Origin: Pipra filicauda
Lineage: Eukaryota > Chordata > Aves > Passeriformes > Pipridae
Direction: 5' to 3'
Length of the DNA stretch: 64,000 nucleotides
Assembly (NCBI RefSeq): GCF_003945595.2
Contig: NW_024104525.1
Span: 219,989-283,988, forward strand
Below the pieces are notes generated by a model. The model was not told where the DNA came from. It did not search any database and saw nothing but the letters and a program-made list of their open reading frames with translations. This document shows, piece after piece, positions 49,506-62,021 of this stretch; position 1 is the stretch's first letter; each line of letters begins with the position of its first letter. The translations under genes and the position numbers were made by a program.

Positions 49506-52008
49506 TATTTTAGTAATTTTATTATTTAATAAATATTTCATTTAATTTCATTAATGGGAAAATAATGTTAATAATTCCTAGTGAAGTAAATAATTATTGA
49601 TATAAATATAGCTGCATTGCTTTTAGTCCAGCTCTGGACTGGGTTCATAAAATTTGTTCTTTTCTAGGCTCAGATTATCCTTTCTTTCTCTATGAAGGTT
49701 GAGGAGGACATATGGCCTTATTCTTTGCCCCTTGTTGAAACTGACAGCTTTTTTCTACTCCTTACATTTCTAAATTATAAAAGAAAGTGACCTACATGTC
49801 AAAATAACCAGTGTTACTTTACATTTTAACATGAAAATAACTGCAATAGGTACTGACATATGTGAACTACTTTTTTTTTATTCACTATGATGTTTTTAAG
49901 GGAGTAGAAGAAAATAATAACTAAGCTATAATGTTCAGATATATATCAGTGATAAGTATGAAAGAAATAAGATTTAAATTCTTCTTGAGGAGTTAAAGTG
50001 AGGTAAAAAGACAGGGAAAGATACACGAACCCAAATACTGATCTTGTTTGATATTATAGGTTTCAGTATTACTCATCTGCATTGCCTATTTAATTTGCAT
50101 GAGCAGGCAGGGGAATCACATATCCTGGAGAAAAAGATTCAGAGGGTTGATCATCCTGTAAATTGTTCAGTGGGAATTGTGTATATTCATCTCTTGGGAT
50201 TACTGAGCATTTTACATGTCATATTTCAGTCCCCTACCTAATTAACATACAGAACAGAGCTGAGAGACAGTACAAAGGGATGATGTGAAGTGTGCAGTGA
50301 TTTAAACAGAATTGCCAAATCTTAGTGTAAGCTCACTGGACTTTTTTTAATATCCTGAGCACACAGTGTACGATTAAAAAACCCCCATGTATTAGTTGCT
50401 TCGATCGGATAATAAATATTGGAAATAGGTTTATACTTTAGTTGGAATACAGTATTTCTCTGCCTCACAAAATTCATAAAGACTGGACAAGTTACTGGTC
50501 TAAGCTAAAATGTTCATGCATCTGAAGTAGTTTATCGTCTTTTTCAAACAAAGCAGAGTGGTTGTCATAAAATGCATGAATCTTGTTTCAGTTGGAAAAA
50601 ATGAATGTTGCTTGGGAGGTAATGAAGATTGCAGGCACCCTACCATCATGTTCTTTTATTATTTAATTCTCACTCTTCATGTGCCTTTGCTAAATTTACT
50701 CAAACATTTGTAATTCCAAATACTAATAATCTTAGTGTAATTTGTATGATATAAAGACCATATATTGTTTCATCTACAGAATTACTATAATTTAGAAATA
50801 ACTCCAAATAGTTATTCCAAATTTGTGCCGAGGTGGCTAGGAGTAAAAGCTCAATCTCAAAGTTTGTGAAAGAAAATTTCATGGCAGCCGTCAATACCAA
50901 TTACCAAAAAAAACATTTAACCAGCTGGACAACAATGTTTTGGATGAACATGGCAGATGGAGAAACATGAAAAATGTATCAATAAAAACAAAGACTGACT
51001 TGCTAGAAAATCATAATCTTGCCAATCCTTATAATTCCCTTCAGATGAACACTGCTTTTTTGATCACCATTGCCATTAATTGCCGTGTCACTGCTGCTAT
51101 GCCTTTTGAAATTACATCATTGAGGACAACCTCACCTGACAGATTTGCCAAATGGCAAACTGATTCAAGAATAACACAACAGTAACTACTGTATGAATTC
51201 CTTAATTTATCATAATTTTTCTGCTGCATACTCCACAGACATAGCTTCTCTGAACATCTGGAAATTTCTTCATTATATATATATATACATGTGTCTATAT
51301 TTGGCTGTATATATAAATTATATGATTGAGTGTCATAGTAGCTAATTGTTTAGTGTTTCCTAGCAAACATCAGGCATATATCCAAAACATGCCTGATTTT
51401 ACAATGTTGTCCTTTATATTGAAATAAACTTTTAAAAATTCTACTTAGCCTGTACTTGTACTCCAATCTAAGCAGTATAATATTGTCCCAGCAGGGTAGA
51501 ATAAGGAATAAACAACCATAGAAAGTGTTTAGTGGCACCTTATCTCAGTTATATAATCAGGTTATATAATGAGAAAGATTGCCAAAGTTTTTAGACTCTA
51601 AAAGGAAGTAACCTTTCATTTTTTCTTCAGTATAATTAATTTAGCCTTGTGAAATTTAATTTGTTGTATATACTTCAGTACATGTAAAAATAGACAGTGC
51701 TTGTCAAGTATCAGTATTGATTTACCATAATTTCTGTTTCAAATTTAGTACTATATTTATGTATTTACTTACTTATATGTTATTCATGGACACTTGACCT
51801 CTATTCTTAGTCCCATGACTACTGCATATGAAAAGTGGAATCACTCACCTGGACCATAGCATGACCCCTGAATGGAGCAAATAAGTGACAAATGTTTGAC
51901 TCAATAGATAAATATTCTTTAAGGAAAATCGGCAATTTATCTCTGTTGCCCTCATTCGCCATCTCCTCTCACATGGCACAATATAACCAAACTGGAAGGA
52001 GAATCTGG
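49506..52008. other. AT-rich unique sequence
   Basis: No gene is recognised. A TA run lies at about 51276-51288. The right end (51892-52008) continues in frame with the first heptads that follow and may be the N-terminal part of the decayed coiled-coil gene. Confidence 0.45.
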
Positions 52009-52548
52009 GCATTCAAGAAGAGAATCAAAACCTTCAGCAAAAAAACAAAGCTTTTCATGTGGAGAACAAAGCCTATTATCAGGAGAACCGAAGTGGGAAC
52101 AGATTTAAAGCCTTCAAGAGAAGCACAGGGACACTTCAGAGGAAACAAAACACCTTGAGAAACAGCAAAAGGCCCTCTAACAAAAATAAAGCTCTCAGAG
52201 AAGAGATTAGGACTCTCAAAGGATAAGAATGAGCATTTGAGTTGAAGGAAAAAGCTCTTTAGCTTTATGGGAGAAACACAAAGCCTTCAAGGACCAGCTT
52301 AAAGCTTTTCAAGAGGACAAACAAAATCATTCAGGTAGAGAAGAAAGCTCTTTGTGAAGAAAAAAAATCCCTCAGTGAGGAGAAATTTCCCCTCAGTGAG
52401 GGGAATATGGCCCTTCAAATGAGAAAAAGACCCTAGGAAGTCAGGAGAAAGCTCTCCAAGAAGAGCACAAAGTCCTCCATGAATGGAACAAGATATTTCA
52501 AGAGAAGGAAAGAAGTAATTTAAGTAAAGAATCAGATACTTAGGGAGA
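52009..52548 (+). pseudogene. Decayed coiled-coil gene made of 21-bp (heptad) repeats
   Basis: About 26 imperfect tandem units of 21 bp, of the type GC(T/C)(C/T)T(T/C)CA.GA.GA.AA.AAA, run through this segment. Read in phase they give seven-residue units such as KALQEEH, KVLHEWN, KALCEEK, KSLSEEK and AFKKRIK. The spacing is strict, with a hydrophobic F or L every seventh residue and charged residues between: a long amphipathic coiled coil. Stops and 1-2-base shifts move the pattern between frames; the first units lie in the 51892-52158 frame, the KALREEI unit at about 52188 in another. So it is not translatable as it stands. The layout (short N-terminal part, then heptads of the K-x-F/L-x-E-E type) recalls what I know of mammalian CCDC70, a testis coiled-coil protein, but I cannot confirm homology. 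Alternatives are a 21-bp minisatellite that happens to encode heptads, or a fragment of another coiled-coil gene. Confidence 0.6.
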
Positions 52549-54737
52549 TTTAGCAGAAAGAGTGAAGAGTTTACAAAAACAGTAATTTTCATTGTTAGCC
52601 ATTGATATTGTGGTCTAGTCTTCATCACAGAAAATTATCAGCAACTAATGGACAAAACCAGGCATAAAGCAGCCTGTTAGACTTAGTGCACAAATCTAGC
52701 AGAAGTGCTGAGACATGAGTCTTGGTACCTCAGATCCCTGAAGTCTAATAAATTAGTGCTGCAATACATACTGCATACCTGTAGATGTCTGCTTTATTGA
52801 GACACTGAATAACAGAGAAAACAGATTTCTTATAGTATTTCAAAGTTTAGAAATATTTTTTTTTTTTTTACTGTACAATACTGGAGGATATTCATAGAAA
52901 ATGGATTCTGATGTAATGAACATTATAGTCATGTACAGGTGAGACTGTGCCAGACTTTCAATTTTTACATCTAGACTTAACCAGTAAAATAAGGTTTCTG
53001 AAAATAATTAGTATGAAAAATTTTCAGAATATGTTAACAAATTCTATGTCTCAGAGGTTTTCTTTCAAAGATCCATTTTTAGCATGAGTTTTGAGGAAAA
53101 TAATTCAGTTTATCTGTGCTACTAAAGAAAAATATTATGAAGCAAGCTTGAACACTGCCTTCCTGGACCATCCACAGTGCTAATTATCTGTTTCTGCTTT
53201 GTGCAATTTCAAAGGCAACAGGTATGCACAATTACTTCCAAAAGCAATAGTTAGATGAACCAGGGTCTGTCTTTAATCATACATATTCCTCCAGTGTCAG
53301 CCTTGTAGGCTTTGTACCCTTTGACACCTGCACATGTATTTGTATCACATTTCAGTACTCACAAAAAATCCTATGCTATCATATGATAAAAACACTCCCC
53401 CTGAGGTGTGCAAAGATATTATTTCAAAAGCCTGAAACTGGAAAACCACACCAGAATAAAGTCAGCACACTGAGACCACATTGTGTGCATAAGAAACCAG
53501 AGACACAAACTCATTATGTGGAGGTCAGTCCACCTTTGTTGCAGCTAGCCATAACCAGACTGACACAAGTGAGTATTCCACACTTGAGCTTGGGTCCAGG
53601 TCTTTGAAAGACATTTCCTGTTCACCCAGAAATTGAGTTAGCAACAAAATGTATTAAAATACAGAATATTGTTAGTGTAGAAAGGATAGTGCTAGAAGAG
53701 AAAGTTTTCTAGTCATGGCTCCAAAATCTCAAAGAGAAGGGTTATTTCAGGCAGGGGAGCAAGGACATGTAGCTATCACCTGAAAGAAACAAATTCACAT
53801 TTTCTTTCCTTTGCCAAATATTAAACTCTTAATATTTATATCTCTGGCCTTAAAGACCAGATAGGCTTTGTAAAGTTGAGCACAGTGGTCTACTAGTAGA
53901 CATCCTGCCTGAGAAAACTCATGCAATTTGGAAATACTGTACTGTAATGGAGAAACATTAGTTTTTTTCTTGCACAGATGGTTTCCCAGTGAGAACTCTG
54001 ACCAGACTACCTTTTTCTCAGTTTAGAGATTTTGGATTCAGACCCTTCCTTTGGATTCAGTTACTTTGTATGTTAGAAACATTGTCAGCAGGTATCTATC
54101 ATACAAATCTTATTCTATGGTCTGAGTGACCATGGAAGGAGAGATGAACAGTGGACTACTGTTCAGTACTTGAACCTTTATCTGAACACAGGCTAAATCA
54201 CAATTGCTTACGTAAATGTTATATAACAATCGTTGAATATCATGTGACCTAAAATACCCCAAACCAAACCTGTATAATCATAAAATGATTTAGGTGGGAC
54301 ATGACCTTTAGAGAGATCATTCCTGTAAAGCAACAACGGATTTTAGGTTACTTTAGATAAGAGGAAACTTTAAGTAAGGTTACCTAGAATGAAGGAAGTT
54401 CTCCAGTATTTGCCTGGTTTCCCTGGTTGGTTCATTGGTCCAGTACTGGACAAATCAGATGTTACTAGACCACCAACATAGGTTGGTTGATAGTGTCTTT
54501 GTGTCTACAGCTACATGTTCCTCCATGACTTCCTAAATGATTCTGCCACCTGATGGTTCATATCACTATTTCTCCTTCCGCATATGACTGGTCTTACCTC
54601 ACTGGTAAAAAATATCGAAGACCCGAAACAAACTGGAAAGTTTCCTGCTACTGAACAAAACAGTTTATCTTTCTACCAGTCTAGGTGTCTTTTCAACAAC
54701 AGTCTTGTAGCTGTTTCCAGATTTGTCTCCTCTTCTG
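52549..54737. other. AT-rich unique sequence
   Basis: No gene is recognised. A T run lies at about 52857-52870. ORFs of 66-74 codons are unrecognised. Confidence 0.5.
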
Positions 54738-54800
54738 CTGTACCCTATGCTGTACCCTATGCTGTACCCTACTGTACCCTATGATGATGTACCCTATGAT
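54738..54800 (+). repeat. 12-bp minisatellite (GTACCCTATGCT-type)
   Basis: Five copies of a TGTACCCTATG-type unit lie in tandem, with spacings of 12, 12, 10 and 15 bp. It accounts for the repeated CCTLCCTLCCT and AVPYAVPY residues in the overlapping ORFs, which are not genes. Confidence 0.88.
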
Positions 54801-54829
54801 AGGCCAAGACACCTCAGGTATGGTGTGGC

Positions 54830-55600
54830 ACCTGTTGTGGGCAAAACTCTCAAGTCAGAGAATTTTACTTAATTTATTGCTAATTAATTCAAAAATTAAT
54901 TAAATTAATTATTGATCTGAGTATTGAGAAAAAAGGAAAAAAAGGGAAAACATAAACTAACAAAGAGATACTCTTCATACCTGTGCTTAACTTGAGTGGT
55001 CCCCCTCCACATCTCAAACTCCCTTGTTTTCAGCTCACATTATACTTGTCTCTCTCTAATCCTTCAGTCCTTGTGTGAGTGTAGGGTCAATGAGCCATGA
55101 TTTCTTTCTGCTGGTCCTTCCTGCTTCCCCATTTCTATGTATGGTCACTTAGAATTGTAGCTCCCTTGGAGGTGTCTCTTTCCTAACCTATATTGCCTGC
55201 AGTCTACAGTCCCTCAGAGGTGCGTCCTCTGGCATGGAGCGGTTCTTTTCAATAGTGCAGCTTCATCTTTGTCCCTAACAATGTCTCCTTCCATGTGTCC
55301 CCTCCAGTTCTCTGGAGGTGTTTTCTCCATTTTCTCATGCCTCCAGTAACTGCTACCCTTTCCTGAACAGGTATGAATCAGGGCACTGGGGGCTTCCCTG
55401 CCTTGCTGCAATTTTGGTGCAAGAGGAGTTGTTTACAGCAGTGTCAGAGCTTGCCAAAGTCAGCTGTGACTGGCCCAGGGTAGCTCAGAGTCTCCTCCAG
55501 CCAGGTGAATGCATCCTGCAACCACTAGAGACTCAGTCAGCCTACCTGTTACATCCAGTACAGTGTTCTTGCAGCTGCTTTATTACATGACCAGTATGAG
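54830..55600 (-). mobile_element. Probable old LTR remnant, minus strand
   Basis: The left part has AATTTATTGCTAATTAATTC (about 54868-54887), an antisense AATAAA context. A CT-rich, GC-richer stretch (54990-55600) follows, the same order as the minus-strand LTR at 4621. Sequence identity to the other LTRs here is not evident, and no terminal pair or duplication was found. The assignment rests on composition and layout only. Confidence 0.35.
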
Positions 55601-56910
55601 AATGGCTCTGTCCCTGAGCCTGGACCTTGTGTCAGGTAACTCATTCAACTAGGTATAAAATGGGTATGTGGGAGCATTTCAATTATGGTTTTTTCCATAC
55701 TGGATATGCAATTACAGTTTCTGTGCTTTTCAACTCCTAAGTACCATTTTCCACCTCCCCTTTTCTCCTATTCTGCCCACTCAGAGTTGAATTGCAACAA
55801 GGTTCTTGAATAACACTTCTAATCATGATTTGCAAAGCCCAGGAATTCACAGTTTTGTCTGCATGGCAGTAGGAAATCATAAGGACTGATTCACACAGTA
55901 GATAGAGCAGTTTGTGACCGCAGTGGATAGAATTTAAAATTTTAATGCAGAGACAAAAAATGGCTTTTGGACAAGGAATTTGGGTAGTAAATTGATGTAG
56001 TTAAGACATGCATTTTGAATAAAATTTCAGACTCATGAAGGCTAGACAGCCTTGGATCACACATAATTTAATTGATAGCTTATGCTCTGTCTATCAGTCA
56101 GGACAGGTAAGGAGAAAACCCTTACATAGACATAAGACAGAATTCACTGGTGTGCAGCAGAAAGTCTCTTAGTTCTTTACTACCTGTGTAGTGACCAGCT
56201 GACGGAGAACTACCACTTTCCCTATGGTAACTTGTTACACCTTGCTGTCTGCCCTATGAGACACTCACAAAGAACTTGCACCTAAACTCATGGCTCCCCA
56301 TGTCTGTGAACAGAAAGGAGTTCTTTGTGTATTCTGATAGTCTCATGTCCAAATATATTCCAATTTGTGTTGAAGTATAGGAGGCTGCTCTTCTAGAACT
56401 GTTTTCTCTAATCTCTTTCTTCAGTTGATCCCCTTGGAATTTTATGAGGCATTTACTCAGAAGTAGGGACTATGATAATAACTTGGCAAGATTATGTGCT
56501 AGTGATGATAATATGCCTTTTGGAAAATGCTGCATTTATTTCTAATTACATTAGAGGGTATTTCAATTCTGGGGTTGGATATTTATATTATGAAGAAATA
56601 TGGTGCTTTAATTTGTCTTTACAGCATTAATATGATTCCATTTACTTGCATGCAAATAAATTAATTATTTCATAAATACATTATGTTTAAAACATTACAA
56701 AATTATCGTGTGTAATTAAAAACTTCAAGTGTGATTAACAGTGTTTCAAAGTATTTTAAATTAGCTGTTTATTTCTTGTGGAAAAACTGAACACCACTGT
56801 GGCATTAGGAGTGATGATAAAGCTTCACCTAAATCTGTATAAGCAGCCATGCTCTGACTTTTGTGTGATGCTGAGGTCTTGGACTGCAGAACCTGTTGTC
56901 CTGTTGGAGG
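55601..56910. other. AT-rich unique sequence
   Basis: No gene is recognised. Confidence 0.5.
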
Positions 56911-57080
56911 TGTGGTGGGTTTACCCTGACTGGATATCAGGTGCCCACCAAAGCTGCTGTATCACTCCCCTCCAGAACTGGAGAGGGGAGAAAAAATATA
57001 ACAGAAGGTTCATGAGTTAAGGACAGGGAGAGATCACTCACTGATCAACATCATAGGAAAACAGACTCCACTTGGGGATA
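56911..57080 (-). mobile_element. 3' end of an ERV LTR, minus strand (left half of a split LTR)
   Basis: It starts TGTGGTGGGTTTACC, the reverse complement of an LTR 3' end in ACCCACCACA. On the minus strand it aligns with the last 130 bp of the plus-strand LTR at 62022-62541: shared blocks are TGAGTGATCTCTCCCTGTCC, TTAACTCATGAACC, and GCAGCTTTGGT..G..CCTG. The match runs to about 57043; the AAACAGACTCCACTTGGGGA after it also belongs to this LTR family as I remember it. The LTR is then interrupted by the CR1 at 57081. Confidence 0.78.
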
Positions 57081-57998
57081 TTGAGTCCATCATCAGCAAA
57101 TTTGCTGATGACACCAAACTGGGAGGGAGTGTCGACCTGCTGGAAGGCAGGAGGGCTCTGCAGAGGGATCTGGATAGACTTGAGAGATGGGCTGATTCCA
57201 ATGGGATGAAGTTCAATAAAGCCAAGTGCCGGGTCCTGCACGTTGGCCACAACAACCCCCTGCAGCGCTACAGGCTGGGCACAGAGTGGCTGGAAAGCAG
57301 CCAGGCAGAAAGGGACCTGGGGGTACTAATTGACAGGAAGCTCAACATGAGCCCACAGTGTGCCCAGGTGGCCAAGAAGGCCAATGGGATCTTGTCCTGT
57401 ATCAAAAATAGCGTGGCCAGCAGGAGCAGGGAAGTGATCCTTCCCCTGTACTCTGCGTTGGTGAGGCCACACCTTGAGTATTGTGTTCAGTTCTGGGCCC
57501 CTCAGTTCAGAAAGGATATTGAGGTGCTGGCGCGGGTCCAGAGAAGAGCAACAAGGCTGGTGAAGGGACTGGAGCATAAGTCCTATGGGGAGAGGCTGAG
57601 GGAGCTGGGGTTGTTTAGCCTGGAGAAGAGGAGGCGCAGAGGTGACCTCATCGCCGTCTATAACTACCTGAAGGGAAGTTCTAGCCAGGTGGGGGTTGGT
57701 CTCTTCTCTCAGGCACTCAGCAATCGGACAAGGGGGCACGGGCTTAAGCTCCGCCAGGGGAAATTTAAGTTGGATATCAGGAGAAAATTCTTTACAGAGA
57801 GAGTAATCAGGCATTGGAAAGGGCTGCCCAGAGAGGTGGTGGATTCACCATCCCTGGAGATTTTTAAACGCAGATTGGACGTGGCACTGAGTGCCATGAT
57901 CTAGTAAATGGACTGGATTTGGACCAAGGGTTGGACTCGATGATCTCGGAGGTCTTTTCCAACCCAATCGATTCTATGATTCTATGATTCTATGATAT
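57081..57998 (+). mobile_element. Well-preserved CR1 LINE, 5'-truncated, with open RT frame
   Basis: One continuous frame runs from the CR1 start at about 57081 to the stop at 57902-57904, about 270 codons, with no internal stop. It encodes the C-terminal part of the CR1 reverse transcriptase. The catalytic FADD box is at 57101-57112, followed by the stretches with [39 protein letters not shown] and [10 protein letters not shown]. The endonuclease and the N-terminal half of the RT are absent (5' truncation), so it cannot move itself. After the stop come a short 3' untranslated region and three ATTCTATG octamers (about 57971-57996), the diagnostic CR1 tail. The undamaged frame makes it the youngest-looking CR1 in the window. 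It sits inside an LTR, so it inserted after that LTR. The 162-codon minus-strand ORF over it (57326-57814) is a shadow. Confidence 0.95.
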
Positions 57999-58120
57999 TA
58001 TGTGAATTTATTACTCATCAAAATAAGAGCAGGATAATGAGAAGTAGAATAAATCTTAAAAATACCTTCCCCCCACCAGTCCCTCCTTCCTGAGCTCTAT
58101 CTCCTCCCCTAGCCTCTGCC
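57999..58120 (-). mobile_element. Continuation of the split ERV LTR, minus strand
   Basis: After the CR1 tail the sequence resumes as GAATTTATTACTCATCA (antisense AATAAA context), then GGATAATGAGAAGTAGAATAA and a C-rich CCTTCCCCCCACC stretch. From memory this is the next part of the same songbird LTR family as 56911-57080. The LTR then ends near 58120 without its 5' portion, so it was already truncated or has been deleted. The link between the two halves is inference from family recall. Confidence 0.55.
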
Positions 58121-61100
58121 CTCCTTATTTGGAAATAAAACAGGTATGCCTTTTATACCACACACAGGTATATAGATAAGGATGCACATATTTTTCATGC
58201 ATGGTAGATTTTTTTACTTTCTGAAGAGATTTCTCACTGTTATGGGGTAAATTTTGCTTCCTAGTGTTTGTAATTCTAGAAACAAGACAGTTTTTGTGAA
58301 GAGGAAACACCACCAAACAAACTACTGCACCTCTTACCCCTTCTTGACTCACCTAACTACCTGTCCTACATCATCATTCTGTCTCTTTAATGCTTGCTTT
58401 TCCTTCTGGGATCTGTGCATATCAGATATTTACTGTCATACTGACTCAATTTCCCAGAAATTTGCAAAAGCAATCATATTCATAGCATTTGCTAAAGAGA
58501 TCAGAATATGCAAGCCATACAGATAGAATATAATTAAAAATTGTTTCAGGAAGGTTTTGTTGGCACCCCTACCTCTCCTTCCCCAATCCCCCTTCCCACA
58601 GATCAAGATTATTTTTCTTTTATCTCAAAGCCTCAGTTGACTTTTCTGTAGTTTGTGTTGTCCTAAAGGAGCACAGAAGCTGAAAGGGTCCATCAAAAAA
58701 ATTTTGATTTGAACATAAATAAAAGCATTTGGTTTCCAGACAGGTAACCACATTAATCTTACTCCAAAGGTTACCAATGTCTTATCTCAAGGTCACAATT
58801 TAGCCTTTCTGTAAAATAGAATGATTCTTTGCTACTATCTTGTCACACTATAAAATATAAATCTAAATCTATAAAATATAAATCATACAATGTAAATAGA
58901 AAGTACTGACTCAGTATCCTATGGAGTTTTTTCAATTTTTTCTTCTTTCTTCTGTCTATTAGAAATCATTTTACCTGAAGTCAACTGCTTTTCATTCAGA
59001 AACTCACTATTTACACCTTGGTAATGAAATTTGTTAACTCATTGTGGAGACATCCTAATTTACAGTTTTTAAAAGTAATCATAGAGATATCTTAGATGCC
59101 CTCAAGTATCTAGTTTTGCCTCTAATTGCTGCTAGAAAGACAGAGTGAATCTTCTGCAGCCCACATCATACCTACCAACAGCAGGGAAATGTCGTGATTA
59201 GCCTCAGGTATCTCTGGTAGAGTTAGTTTTAAGCAAATAAATCTATTCCTTTGTGTCTGCCAGAGGATAACTTGATTACTGCATAAGGCCATGTGGCTCA
59301 GGAAAAAAAAAGTATATCTATATATAACCTTTATTTTCTGCTGAAGTATGATCCCTCTGCAAACTGAGATAATTTGTGGAAAACTAACTAGTTTAAAAGA
59401 TTAATTTTTTTCTGCCCTCATGAAGATAATTAATATCTCAGAGTGTAACTCAGTAAAAGAGAGAGTTTTTGTAATATTATTTTATTTTCACCAGGCATTT
59501 CATGAAACATATGGGGTTACCTATTTATTCTTCTCTATTTAGTTCTGATCAGAGGGAAAACAGGAAACCTACATGTTTACCTCTTGTGGTATAGAATTTT
59601 TCTTTAGGAGCATTTATGAAGAGTTTGAGGAAACTGAATCTTAGAAATATGGATAGTTTGGAGTTTGAAACTCACTCGTATGCCTTTACTTTTGTAGTCA
59701 TGTGTCAGTGATTTATTCCTTCGTTAAGCCTATTTGAAGTGGCTATTTTTTTTCTCTTTTCTAAATAGAAGCAACCAATTTCACCTTCCTTCTTTTCTTA
59801 AATAGGTTACTATAAAATCAGCTTTTGTTATCCTATCTCTCTGTGAAGATACAGCATGGTCACATACTGTATATTTATATATGTGTGTATTATATTTCAG
59901 TATAGAAGTTTCCTCTATGAATTAATCTGGTGTCCTTGACTGTTTTTATACAGCTTTTTGCCTTCCATTAGAAGAGAGAATTTTACTTCCTCTTTTCTAA
60001 TTTCTGTACTATCAGGTAATAAAATGTTGAGAAGGTTTATCAGAGAATTAGAAAGGAAAACATTTCATTTTAAAAAAAAATTTAACAACGAACAGTATCC
60101 ACCTTGATGTACTTAGTTCTAGGAGGTTTTCATGGAAACAATTAGTTGTAATGAATGAATTTTTCCATAAAGATTGTTTTTTGAATAATGCTTTGCATTT
60201 TCATGGTCAGGCTCATGCCTCATGCTTTCAAGTCACTGTTGTTCACAGTCATAAGTTCTAAACTAGAAAGTAGTGTTGCTTGGGCTTCTATTTTCAAAAT
60301 CAATCATAAAGATGTACATTCACTTACAGATATCATCACTATCTCATCTAAATATTTTTGATGTCATAACAATAAACAGACAATCATAAACTTCTATAAG
60401 TTCTGTTTGACAAGAACTTAGACTTTCATTGAAGATGTGTTTTATTTCCGTTCTGTTTTATATCTAAATTTTTAAGGTTTAGCTATCAGAATGAAATGTA
60501 AGTTGACTTACACTAAGGTATGAAATATATGTCATGTTCAGACTCATTCATAACTTTTTTTGAAGATAGATACACAGATATGGAATATGTCTATTTCAGT
60601 CAGATTTGTGTTACTTTAAATGATGTTTTAAACTTACTGAATAGTTTTCTTTTACTTTTTTTAAAAAGTTTGTATTCTTAAAATCATTGAATCTGTTTAG
60701 ATTTGTTACCTTGCAAATCCACCTTATTGCATATTAAGTATCCAGTATACTCAAGGAAGTGTTTGATTAGCTTTGTATTTGAAAATTAATACTAATGAAA
60801 CTCTCCTTTTCTCTAAATTGTAGTATTTGCCATTCTGTACCTAAAGTCATTATTTCAGACTAAATGAGAGTACTTTGTTCTCTAAGTTAGTTTGACAGTT
60901 TTTCAAAGATACAGTTTACAGTTCACAGCAGGCAATGTTTTATTAACAATTTACTTGCTTCTATGGCAGAAAGCTCTCTTCTCATTCGTGTGTAGTCTAT
61001 ATGTTACACATCCTTGTCTTACAGTGACCACTTAAACCGAAAATGGCTTAAGGAAATCAGGAAAAAAGATCTGAAAAACATACATGGACCATATTTCCAG

Positions 61101-62021
61101 TTGACTGCAAAGTGTTCACACAGAAGAGATATTTAGCCAGATTTCTAGCATCTACTCTCAAATATTCACACTATATAACTGCATCCAGCTTTACATATTT
61201 CGGAAAAACTAAGCCCCATGAAACTAATTGCATGTATAAAATTATGTCACTAAATGCTTTTTCTCTGTATGTATTTGTCAAACATCAACAATTGTTACCA
61301 CTGACTTTCAAACTAGAAAAATAATTGTGGCAAAGTAGCCTCCTATGAGAGATAGAAACTTGGAGAGCAGCTGGGTCTAACTGTAGGGTGTTGTCAGGAG
61401 TATTTGGATGGAGTAATAATTAGCTGCAGAATCCCCCGTAGCCTTTTTAAAAAACTACTTATAGGACTTACAGTAATACTGCATCATTTCACTCATTCAT
61501 TCATTCATTCAAAAATTAAAAGGAAAACAGTAAAGAGAGAATATAAATTTGAATTAATATATGTACACATAATGTATATACATAACAGGTTAAGGAATGA
61601 CAGAGAAAGGAGATTCTGTGAGAGAGATATTTCTTAAACATATTCAGTCATTTATTTGAAGAAATATTCTTCTTCATTTATTTCTAACGGGATGGTCAGT
61701 TGGTAACCAGGGGATCAGAACTATCACCTGTGATACAAGGAATGCCAAAAGGTACAAAGATCCTCCCCTATTCAGTTGTTTTTTATGATTCAGATTGCCA
61801 GTGCCATGGGTGCATTTGAGCTGGTTCTTGTTTTGAGTCAGATTGTATTTTGTGCTTTTTAATAGTTCAAATATCATGGGGGAGGGGGGAAGAAAAAAAC
61901 AAGCTATACCATGTTTCGGCCAAGCTCAGGTTCAGCAGCAGTATAGGTGCCAAGCCAAAGGACCTGCATCAACAAACTCTACCAAAGTGAAATCAGCTCT
62001 GTGCTAAACTCTTACCTGTAT
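58121..62021. other. AT-rich unique sequence
   Basis: No gene is recognised. A (CATT)n run lies at about 61490-61509. ORFs of 67-90 codons are AT-driven and unrecognised. Confidence 0.5.

Noticed and set aside
52299..52628. 109-codon minus-strand ORF with repeated LTEG/FFFT segments
   Set aside because: It is the antisense of the 21-bp heptad repeats; the plus strand gives the coherent coiled-coil pattern.
57326..57814. 162-codon ORF on the minus strand
   Set aside because: It is the antisense shadow of the CR1 reverse-transcriptase frame at 57081-57904.
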